Shown: piece by piece, positions 38,186 to 44,993 of the stretch
How positions within the stretch are numbered: the stretch's first letter is position 1
Layout of the letters: every line of letters begins with the position of its first letter
Source of the DNA: UBA5004 sp964342515
Lineage (GTDB): Bacteria > Patescibacteriota > Minisyncoccia > Phycocordibacterales > Zambryskibacteraceae
Direction of reading: 5' to 3'
Length of the DNA: 48,420 nt
NCBI GenBank assembly: GCA_964342515.1
Contig: CAYFFP010000003.1
Coordinates: 1-48,420, forward strand
Position numbers and translations under genes: made by a program
Notes under the pieces: generated by a model
The model's database searches: none
Told to the model about the DNA's origin: nothing
Seen by the model: the letters and a program-made list of their open reading frames with translations, nothing else

Positions 38186-40082
38186 ACTGAAAATCCAAAG
38201 TTTTTCGCTCCGGGTCGGCGGAAACCAATTTCACGCGGATGCGGTCGCCGAGAGAGTATTTCTTGCCGGTGGACTTGCCCACGATGGCGTAGAGTTTCTC
38301 GTTTAATTCATAGAAATCATCTTTCATATCGCGGAGCTTAACCATGCCTTCTGCTTTAGTATTTACTTCTTCCGCATAGATACCCCACTCCGAAACTCCG
38401 GAGACGATAGCATCGAATTCTTGACCCACACGCTCCCGCATGTACTCCACTTGCTTATACTTAATAGACGCGCGCTCTGCTTCGGCCGCTTCCATCTCCC
38501 GCTCGGATGAATCGTCGGCAAGCTTCTGGTATTTGATAACTTCATCTTGCTCTATCTGGCCTTTAGTTAAGAATCTGTACAAGAGCCGGTGCACCATGAG
38601 GTCTGGATACCGGCGAATAGGGGAGGTGAAATGGGTATAGTATTCGAAGGCGAGGCCGAAGTGACCGATGTTTGAAGTAGAATACACCGCTTTACTCATA
38701 GCTCTGACCGCGGCGGTCTTTACGAGCATTTCGGTGGGAGTGCCGGTGACGGACTTTAACATTCTCGAAATTTCTTCCGCGCTGGTTTCGCCGTCTTTAT
38801 TTTTCAATTCAAAGCCAAGAGCTTTGACAAAGGTGGCGAGATTGATGATCTTCTCGCGGTCAGGCACATCGTGGACGCGGTAAACAAATGCGGCGCGGTG
38901 ACTGTTCCCGTTAGCGATGTGCATATACGTCGCCACCTCCCTGTTGGCGAGAAGCATGAAATCCTCAATGAGTTTGTGAGTGTCTTTACGCTCTTTTTTA
39001 TAAACTCTGACCGGTTTGCCATTCTCATCTAATTCAAACTTTACTTCTTCGGCTTCAAAATCAATGGCGCCATTTTTAAATTTCTCCTCGCGCAACTTTT
39101 TTGCCAGCTCATTCAATATATTTAATTCTTCAAAAAACAAACCAGTCTTTTTGTCTAGGATTTCCTGAGCTTCCTCGTAAGTAAATCTTTTGTCGGAATT
39201 GATGAGAGTTTTGCCAAACCATTTTTCCTTGACCCGTCCTTCCGCGTTCATCACGAAGACGGCCGAAAATGCGTATTTGTCTTCATTCGGATTGAGGGAA
39301 CACAGATCATTGGAAAGCATTTCCGGAAGCATCGGAATGGTGCGGTCGACGAGGTAGATAGACGTGCCGCGCTTCAGCGCTTCTTTATCGAGTAGGGTGT
39401 CGGGCTCCACGAAGTGGGAGACGTCGGCAATATGGACTCCGATTTCGTAATCACCATCATCCAAAGTTTTCAGTGAAATAGCGTCATCGAAATCTTTGGC
39501 ATCCGCCGGGTCAATGGTAAAGGTGGTGGTCTCACGGAAATCTTTTCTATCCTTTAGGTGGTCTTCTTTATCAAATTTCTTTTTCCAATCACCCGCCTCC
39601 TTTTCTACTTCGGGCGGGAAGTCCACTTCGAAGCCCGACTCATAGACGATGCCGAGCATCTCGACATTGTGCTCGCCGGCGCGACCGATGATACGGATAA
39701 TTTCACCTCGGGGACTTTTACTCGCGTCAGTCCATTCAATAATCTTTACTTGAACTTTGTCGCCATCTTTCGCGCTCTTGAGATTTTCTATATGAATATC
39801 TCGGTATAATCTTTTGTCATCGGGTACTACAAAGTCATTATCAAGCGTGCCGACGAATTCCATCTTGTGGCGTTCGATAATCTCGACCACCTTGGCTTGC
39901 TTCCTACCGTATTGAGAGACAGATTTTAAATCTTCCACCCGTACGGTATCTCTGTTAAGGGCAGTGTTAATATTCTCCGGTTGGATCTCAAAATCAGTCC
40001 CGCCGTCGGGCGCTTCGAAATATCCCACGCCCTTGCCGGTGACGCGTACCGTGCCTACAAACGGATCTTTATTTTCTGTCAT
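38178..40082 (-). CDS. rnr: Ribonuclease R (RNase II family exoribonuclease)
   Basis: 634 aa 3'-5' exoribonuclease. N-terminal cold-shock-like domains (GVGYFEAPDGGTDFEIQPEN, then FVGTLDNDFVVPDDKRLYRD) precede the RNB catalytic core with TIDPADAKDFDDAISL, which holds the metal-binding aspartates. SRAYTSPIRRYPDL-type motif is seen as HFTSPIRRYPDLMVHRLLY. A C-terminal S1 domain ends GDRIRVKLVSADPERKTLDF. The ATG follows a duplicated 3' end of tRNA-Lys by 3 bp. Confidence 0.96.
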   Translation of the reverse strand: MTENKDPFVGTVRVTGKGVGYFEAPDGGTDFEIQPENINTALNRDTVRVEDLKSVSQYGRKQAKVVEIIERHKMEFVGTLDNDFVVPDDKRLYRDIHIENLKSAKDGDKVQVKIIEWTDASKSPRGEIIRIIGRAGEHNVEMLGIVYESGFEVDFPPEVEKEAGDWKKKFDKEDHLKDRKDFRETTTFTIDPADAKDFDDAISLKTLDDGDYEIGVHIADVSHFVEPDTLLDKEALKRGTSIYLVDRTIPMLPEMLSNDLCSLNPNEDKYAFSAVFVMNAEGRVKEKWFGKTLINSDKRFTYEEAQEILDKKTGLFFEELNILNELAKKLREEKFKNGAIDFEAEEVKFELDENGKPVRVYKKERKDTHKLIEDFMLLANREVATYMHIANGNSHRAAFVYRVHDVPDREKIINLATFVKALGFELKNKDGETSAEEISRMLKSVTGTPTEMLVKTAAVRAMSKAVYSTSNIGHFGLAFEYYTHFTSPIRRYPDLMVHRLLYRFLTKGQIEQDEVIKYQKLADDSSEREMEAAEAERASIKYKQVEYMRERVGQEFDAIVSGVSEWGIYAEEVNTKAEGMVKLRDMKDDFYELNEKLYAIVGKSTGKKYSLGDRIRVKLVSADPERKTLDFQFI

Positions 40083-40085
40083 TCA

Positions 40086-40105
40086 AGTACGCCCAGAGGG
40101 ATTCG
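40086..40105 (-). repeat. Duplicated 3' end of tRNA-Lys
   Basis: Twenty bases identical to 40178-40197, covering the 3' half of the T arm, the acceptor strand and two bases beyond. The two copies are 92 bp apart, with rnr beginning 3 bp after this copy. The intervening 72 bp hold nothing recognisable. Confidence 0.8.
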
Positions 40106-40179
40106 GTCACGCATAATTTCCTGTTGGAAATTTGCGCGACCCCGCCTCGCAGCCAAGCTGCTCCGGCCTTCGAATCCAG

Positions 40180-40253
40180 TACGCCCAGAGGGATTCGAAC
40201 CCCCGACCATCTCCTTAAGAGGGAGCTGCTCTACCAGCCTGAGCTATGGGCGC
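40180..40253 (-). tRNA. tRNA-Lys (CTT anticodon)
   Basis: 74 nt. The acceptor GCGCCCA pairs with TGGGCGT, the anticodon loop is CTCTTAA with CTT at 34-36, and the T loop is TTCGAAT. Discriminator A; CCA is not encoded. Confidence 0.93.
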
Positions 40254-40265
40254 AATATAGGAAAA

Positions 40266-40311
40266 ACTATATATGAAAAAGGTTAAAATGTCATGTAATT
40301 TATGATATTCT
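40266..40311. promoter_or_regulatory. Divergent tRNA promoters
   Basis: Leftward for tRNA-Lys: ATGACA (complement of 40289-40294), 17 bp, TATAGT (complement of 40266-40271). Rightward for the Cys-Leu-Leu-Gly array: TTAAAA (40283-40288), 17 bp, TATTCT (40306-40311), 8 nt before the tRNA-Cys 5' end. Confidence 0.55.
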
Positions 40312-40319
40312 TACCTTGC

Positions 40320-40391
40320 GGCGTAGTGGCGAAGTGGTAACGCAGCGGTCTGCAAAACCGTTATGCAGGGGTTCAATTCCCCTCTACGCCT
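40320..40391 (+). tRNA. tRNA-Cys (GCA anticodon)
   Basis: The acceptor GGCGTAG pairs with CTACGCC, the anticodon loop is CTGCAAA, and the T loop is TTCAATT. CCA is not encoded. First of a tight rightward tRNA array. Confidence 0.92.
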
Positions 40392-40393
40392 CT

Positions 40394-40475
40394 GGGTCAG
40401 TGGCGGAATAGGTATACGCGCACGACTTAAAATCGTGTCCCGCAAGGGATGAGGGTTCGACCCCCTCCTGACCCA
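40394..40475 (+). tRNA. tRNA-Leu (TAA anticodon)
   Basis: The acceptor GGGTCAG pairs with CTGACCC, the anticodon loop is CTTAAAA (TAA), with a long variable arm (class II). CCA is not encoded. Two bases after tRNA-Cys. Confidence 0.92.
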
Positions 40476-40490
40476 CTGGTCCCCCTTCGC

Positions 40491-40500
40491 NNNNNNNNNN
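40491..40500. other. Assembly gap of ten Ns
   Basis: Ten undetermined bases removing the 5' part of the second tRNA-Leu. The true gap length is unknown and more tRNA genes could be missing. Confidence 0.98.
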
Positions 40501-40557
40501 CGCATGGTTTAGGACCATGTTCCGAAAGGAGTGGAGGTTCAAATCCTCTCCCGCTCA
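40501..40557 (+). tRNA. tRNA-Leu (TAG anticodon), 5' part lost in the gap
   Basis: Anticodon stem CATGG / CCATG with loop TTTAGGA (TAG), a class II variable arm, T loop TTCAAAT and acceptor 3' strand CCCGCTC, then discriminator A. The 5' acceptor strand and D arm fall in or before the Ns. Confidence 0.85.
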
Positions 40558-40561
40558 CAAT

Positions 40562-40632
40562 GCGGCCATAGTTTAGTGGCAAAATGAGTGCTTCCCAAGC
40601 ATTAGATGAGGGTCCGATTCCCTCTGGCCGCA
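40562..40632 (+). tRNA. tRNA-Gly (CCC anticodon)
   Basis: 71 nt. The acceptor GCGGCCA pairs with TGGCCGC, and the anticodon stem AGTGC / GCATT bears loop TTCCCAA (CCC). CCA is not encoded. It ends 4 bp before the next gene. Confidence 0.9.
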
Positions 40633-40636
40633 CAAG

Positions 40637-42181
40637 ATGGAAAAGAGAGAGAAATATTTTTTCATAACACTATTTATTCTCGTTTTTGTAATTTATGGGC
40701 AATCTCTCTTTGGCGGATTTGTTTTCGACGACAGGGGAATTATAGAGCACGCCGAACTTTTATCAAACCCAACCAATATCAAAGAAGTCGCTCTCTATCC
40801 ATACTGGGACGCCGATGCCGGGCTTTATCGTCCCGCCACTCTTCTTAGTTACGCGTTCAATATCATCTTTCTGGGCGGTAGCGCCTTTAGCTTCCACTTT
40901 ATCAATCTGCTGCTTTATTTCGGCATTTGCGCCGCTATCTATCTTCTGATTAAAAAACTTTTCAACAGAAAATTGGCTTTTATCACGGCGCTTCTTTTTC
41001 TCGTTTTGCCCATACACACCGAAGTGGTCGCTAATATCACCGGCCGCTCGGAACTCTTGGCGCTTCTCTTCTCTCTCCTGACACTTCTGGAATTTAGCGA
41101 GGGGAAAATCAATTGGTGGCGAGCGGGACTCTGGACCTTCCTCGCGATAGGAGCCAAGGAAACGGCTATCGCTCTTGTGCCGCTTGTCGGCTTTCTTATT
41201 TTAATTAAAGAAAAGGGACTCAACAGAGAAATTTTGGAGAAATATTTTAGAGGAGTTTCGGCCGCAGTGATCGGGGCTACTCTTTATCTCTTTATCCGAT
41301 TTTTCGCGCTTGGACCCGAACATTTCTTGGGAGTTCAAACTTCGCTTATAGAGAACCCATTGCTGTTCGCGAGTCCTCTTGAACGTATCGCGACCGCGGC
41401 GGGAGTACTCTGGATGTACGTCGGTAAGGCTATTTACCCCGCGAACCTTTGCTCCGACTATTCTTACGACCAAATCCCGGTTGTTTCCGGGTTTTCAGAA
41501 CCGGCAACTATTTTCGGCCTTCTGATATTCGCATTTGCTTGCGCCAGCATCTTTCTCTGGAAGAGAAAACCGATCATCGCTTTCGCCGGCGCTTTCTTTA
41601 GCGTCAGTTTCTTATTGGTTTCCAATTTTCTTTTCCCGATCGGCACTATCGCGGGCGAACGTCTTTTCTTCTATTCTTCCGTGGGATTTGTCCTGTTCTT
41701 TGCCTTTCTCTTAACCAAACTGCCGAGGAGAATTCTGCCATTTGTCCCGCTTGTCATTGTAGTAATCTATGGCTCTATCTCCTTTCAACGCGAAGCTTTG
41801 TGGACGAGCGAATACAAACTCTTTTTAAATGCCGCGGAATGTTCGCCCAACAGCGTGCTTTCGCTCAGTAACGCCGGAGCAGCTCATTATTTAGAAGGCA
41901 ATCTCACACAGGCTCAAAAGTATCTGGAGCGTTCTAGAGAAATCAAACCGATCTACTCTAAAGGTTTAAATAATTTAGGATTGGTGTATTGGAAGCAAGG
42001 CAGATTAGACGATGCCGAGGCCCTCTATCATGAATCTCTCAAGCAAAAATATCCTTACCCGGGCGCGATAGAAAACTTGATTCTTTTAAATATAAGCGAG
42101 AGAGACGAAGCGGGGACTTTGCGCTGGCTCAGGATAATGTATCCAAACGTTGACGACTCCGTTCTCCGTAATCTATTTTGA
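40637..42181 (+). CDS. TMTC-like membrane glycosyltransferase with TPR repeats
   Basis: 514 aa. About ten membrane segments form a GT-C-type core. The first loop has FVFDDRGII, the acidic motif of PMT-like enzymes, then LYRPATLLSYAFN and LVLPIHTEVVANITGRSELL. These, with VGKAIYPANLCSDYSY and FPIGTIAGERLFFYSS, follow the TMTC/DUF1736 pattern of protein O-mannosyltransferases. The last 130 residues are TPR repeats (NAGAAHYLEGNLTQAQKYLE, NNLGLVYWKQGRLDDAEALY). Starts 4 bp after tRNA-Gly, so it may be co-transcribed. Convergent overlap with rbfA. Confidence 0.82.
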   Translation: MEKREKYFFITLFILVFVIYGQSLFGGFVFDDRGIIEHAELLSNPTNIKEVALYPYWDADAGLYRPATLLSYAFNIIFLGGSAFSFHFINLLLYFGICAAIYLLIKKLFNRKLAFITALLFLVLPIHTEVVANITGRSELLALLFSLLTLLEFSEGKINWWRAGLWTFLAIGAKETAIALVPLVGFLILIKEKGLNREILEKYFRGVSAAVIGATLYLFIRFFALGPEHFLGVQTSLIENPLLFASPLERIATAAGVLWMYVGKAIYPANLCSDYSYDQIPVVSGFSEPATIFGLLIFAFACASIFLWKRKPIIAFAGAFFSVSFLLVSNFLFPIGTIAGERLFFYSSVGFVLFFAFLLTKLPRRILPFVPLVIVVIYGSISFQREALWTSEYKLFLNAAECSPNSVLSLSNAGAAHYLEGNLTQAQKYLERSREIKPIYSKGLNNLGLVYWKQGRLDDAEALYHESLKQKYPYPGAIENLILLNISERDEAGTLRWLRIMYPNVDDSVLRNLF

Positions 42182-42446
42182 AATCGATGCGGGGGATAAA
42201 GCCGATTAGTGATTTGCCCCTCACGTATCCGTAGAATTCCGGAGTTTTCCTTTCCAGAAATTTCAGCGCCGTATCCTCCCCTACTTCAGGCAGGGTGGTA
42301 AAAAATATTTTCGCCTCTTTGCCGGTTGGACTAAGTTCTACGCGAGTAATGGTGATGAGAGAAGAACTACTCGATATTTCTCCGATAAACTTAGCGGCAA
42401 GTCTGTGTATTATTTCCGCTGTTCTGTGGTGTTTTATTTCTTTCAC
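42129..42446 (-). CDS. rbfA: Ribosome-binding factor A
   Basis: 105 aa KH-like fold protein required for 30S maturation. It begins MKEIKHHRTAEIIHRLAAKF, then ITITRVELSPTGKEAKIFFT and, near the end, PRIDFKIDYGERSRQRLD, all typical RbfA elements. The 4-bp overlap with the infB stop gives the classic infB-rbfA order. Its 3' end overlaps the glycosyltransferase gene by 53 bp on the other strand. Confidence 0.88.
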   Translation of the reverse strand: MKEIKHHRTAEIIHRLAAKFIGEISSSSSLITITRVELSPTGKEAKIFFTTLPEVGEDTALKFLERKTPEFYGYVRGKSLIGFIPRIDFKIDYGERSRQRLDTLS

Positions 42447-43969
42447 TTTGTTACTAAGGTAACGGCTTCCAATACATCGCCCAGAGCAATCTCGGTCTTT
42501 GACTCGATCATCGCCCCGAACTCGGCGCCTTCCAGAACTTCATTGGCCGCTACTTTTGCCTGCTGGAGTTCTTTGATTTTACCCCGGCCGATTTCCGAGT
42601 CGCGCCTCATGACCTTTATATCAAATCCCCTCGCGATTCTGCCGGAAATAACGCGGGCGCCAAGGACTTGTTTGCCTTTGCTTATGCTGAAGAGTCTTAT
42701 TACTTTCGCGCTGCCGGAGATTTCCTCAACTTCAATCCTCGATTCTCGTTCCTCGAGAAGTTTCGATACTTTCTCGGTAAGTTCATAAATAATGTTGAAT
42801 GTGGAAATAACAACGCCGGAGCGTAGAGCCAGAGCCGCCGCTCCGCTATCTGTTTTTGCGTTAAACCCGAGTATTACCGCGCCGACATTCGCCATCGCGG
42901 ACTTGATATCGTTTTCGCTGATGCTTCCGACGCTTGAGAGTATCACTTTTGGAATTATTCTTTCGCGCGAAAGCTTAGTTATCTCATTCTCCACGACCTC
43001 CAAGCTTCCGGCCGTATCAGCTTTTAATATTATCGGCAATACTCTTACCCCTTCCGCGAGAGTCTGAATTTTGGCTGATTGTTTATTGTTTATTGATTTT
43101 TGTTCATTTGCGTATTCAGTGGTTTCTTCTTTCTTCAAAAAAGTTTTAAACTCGCTTCCAACTCTCGGCAACTCGCTCCACCCGACCATCTGCGCCGGAG
43201 AAGAAAATGAAAGTTCTTCGGTTTGCTTGTTCTCGGCATCAAGAATCAGCCGGAGCGGCGCCCATGTTCCCGCTGCTCCCGCGAAGGTTCCTTTGCGCAC
43301 CGTGCCGTTTTTAATAATCCCTACTGCCGTAATACCGCGTTTCGGATCGAGCCTGCTCTCGATGATAATTCCCGAGCCAAGCTCCTCCGGATTGCCTTTG
43401 AGTTCTAGAATATCGGCTTGGAGCGCGATAATGTCCAAAAGTTCGTCCATCCCAAGACCGGTTTTGCCGGAAACCGGCACGCAAGAAACATTGCCTCCGT
43501 AACCCTCGACGTAAATGCCGTTCTCGGCCAAGTTTTGTTTGGTCCGGTCGATGTCGGCGGTCGGTTTGTCAATTTTCGTAATCGCCACGATATAAGGAGT
43601 TTCGCTTTCTTCTATGTGTTTGTATACTTCGATGGTTTGTGGCTTGACCCCGTCTTCCGCGGAAACTACCAGCACGGCGATGTCGGCTACGTTTGCGCCG
43701 CGAGCGCGAACATTAGCGAAGGCTTCATGCCCCGGCGTATCAATAAAAGTGATTCTATTCTCTTTGCCATCGGCATTTTTGCGCGAAACTTCATAAGCGC
43801 TGATGTGCTGGGTAATGCCGCCCGCCTCCGCGAGGCCATAGCTCGCTTTGGCGTGGCGACGGCCCGCTTCTTTCTCCACGACGTTAGTCTTCCTGATATA
43901 ATCGAGCAACGTCGACTTGCCGTGGTCGATATGACCGAAAATTCCCACTACTGGTGGACGTTTTTCCAT
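42443..43969 (-). CDS. infB: Translation initiation factor IF-2, minimal form
   Basis: 508 aa. It starts directly at the GTPase domain: G1 GHIDHGKSTLLDYI, the G2 region GITQHISAYEV, G3 DTPGHEAF and G4 TKID. Domains II-IV follow (SGIIIESRLDPKRGITAVGI, then ILKADTAGSLEVVENEI and GARVISGRIARGFDIKVMRR). The long N-terminal domain of most bacterial IF-2 proteins is absent. A short insertion (RRHAKASYGLAEA) precedes G2. Divergent from the cysteine-desulfurase-like gene. Confidence 0.96.
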   Translation of the reverse strand: MEKRPPVVGIFGHIDHGKSTLLDYIRKTNVVEKEAGRRHAKASYGLAEAGGITQHISAYEVSRKNADGKENRITFIDTPGHEAFANVRARGANVADIAVLVVSAEDGVKPQTIEVYKHIEESETPYIVAITKIDKPTADIDRTKQNLAENGIYVEGYGGNVSCVPVSGKTGLGMDELLDIIALQADILELKGNPEELGSGIIIESRLDPKRGITAVGIIKNGTVRKGTFAGAAGTWAPLRLILDAENKQTEELSFSSPAQMVGWSELPRVGSEFKTFLKKEETTEYANEQKSINNKQSAKIQTLAEGVRVLPIILKADTAGSLEVVENEITKLSRERIIPKVILSSVGSISENDIKSAMANVGAVILGFNAKTDSGAAALALRSGVVISTFNIIYELTEKVSKLLEERESRIEVEEISGSAKVIRLFSISKGKQVLGARVISGRIARGFDIKVMRRDSEIGRGKIKELQQAKVAANEVLEGAEFGAMIESKTEIALGDVLEAVTLVTK

Positions 43970-43991
43970 ACAAGCAGTAGATTATCACATT

Positions 43992-44993
43992 ATGAATTGG
44001 TTTTCCCGTAAAATAATTTATCTTGATTACGCGGCGGCGACTCCGATGCTGCCGGAAGTCAGGCGGGAAATGGAAAAATATTTCTCGAAAGATTTTTATA
44101 ATCCCAACGCCATTTACGCTGAAGGTGAAAAGGTGAGGAAAAAAGTAGAAGAATATCGCACAAGGATCGCGAAGATTCTCGGTGTGAGTAAAGAGACAAT
44201 CATTTTCACTTCTGGCGGTACGGAAGCCAATGTTCTTGCAGTAAGGGGAGTCAGGCCCGGTAAGATTGTTGCAGAGCCCGGGAGCCACCCATCGGTTCTC
44301 GAGGCAGTGATTGAGAATAATTCAAAAGAAATAACTCTTATCTCAAGCGTAACCACTGACAATAAGCTTGGCCGCAAGATTCGCGAAGAAAGGAAAAAGA
44401 ACGATCCGCCAGCTGGCGGACAATATCCGCTGCTTCACATCGACGCGTCACAAACAGCCCAATACTTTAATATCGGGTTGGAGCATCTCGCTTGCGACCT
44501 TATTACCCTTGACGGCGCCAAACTCTACGGACCGAAGGGAATCGGCGCCTTGATCGTACGGAAAGGAGTTGAACTAAATCTTCCGCCGCGCGGCACGCCA
44601 CCGGTGCCGCTTATCGCCGGATTTGCCAAGGCGCTTGAGATGGCGGAGAGAGATAGGGAAGCAGAATTTAAACGTCTTGATTCTATGAGCGCCTCATTTG
44701 TGGAAGGACTCGGACACGCTCTCCCGCAAGCGCGGGTCACGAGAACGCTCCCCAACATTATCAATGTGTCAGTGCCTGATATTCTGCCGGAATTTCTGGT
44801 GCTCGCGCTTGATCGGGAAGGAGTGAAAGTCTCTGCCGGGCCCGCCTGCGATGCAAACAAACCAGAGCCCGCCGACGCTCCCGTCCGCTTCTCCTTAGGT
44901 CGCCACACTTCTAAAAAAGATTTGGATAGAGCCGTAAAAATCTTTTGTCGAGTAATTGAAAATATGCTAAAATTCCCTCATGCAGCCGTTTAA
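43992..44993 (+). CDS. Cysteine desulfurase-like aminotransferase (class V)
   Basis: 333 aa PLP enzyme of NifS/IscS type. YLDYAAATPMLPEVRREME opens the fold, IIFTSGGTEANVLAV binds PLP phosphate, HIDASQTAQ holds the cofactor Asp, and LDGAKLYGPKGIGAL carries the Schiff-base Lys. The usual His before that Lys is Ala. The catalytic Cys is in SAGPACDANKPEP, in a shortened loop. About 50 residues smaller than IscS. A TCCGCCAGCTGGCGGA palindrome is in frame (NDPPAGGQYP). Possibly used for Fe-S or tRNA thiolation. Confidence 0.85.
   Translation: MNWFSRKIIYLDYAAATPMLPEVRREMEKYFSKDFYNPNAIYAEGEKVRKKVEEYRTRIAKILGVSKETIIFTSGGTEANVLAVRGVRPGKIVAEPGSHPSVLEAVIENNSKEITLISSVTTDNKLGRKIREERKKNDPPAGGQYPLLHIDASQTAQYFNIGLEHLACDLITLDGAKLYGPKGIGALIVRKGVELNLPPRGTPPVPLIAGFAKALEMAERDREAEFKRLDSMSASFVEGLGHALPQARVTRTLPNIINVSVPDILPEFLVLALDREGVKVSAGPACDANKPEPADAPVRFSLGRHTSKKDLDRAVKIFCRVIENMLKFPHAAV
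44405..44420. repeat. TCCGCCAGCTGGCGGA palindrome in the desulfurase-like gene
   Basis: Identical to 12909-12924. It encodes PPAGG in a surface-loop-like segment. Confidence 0.75.
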
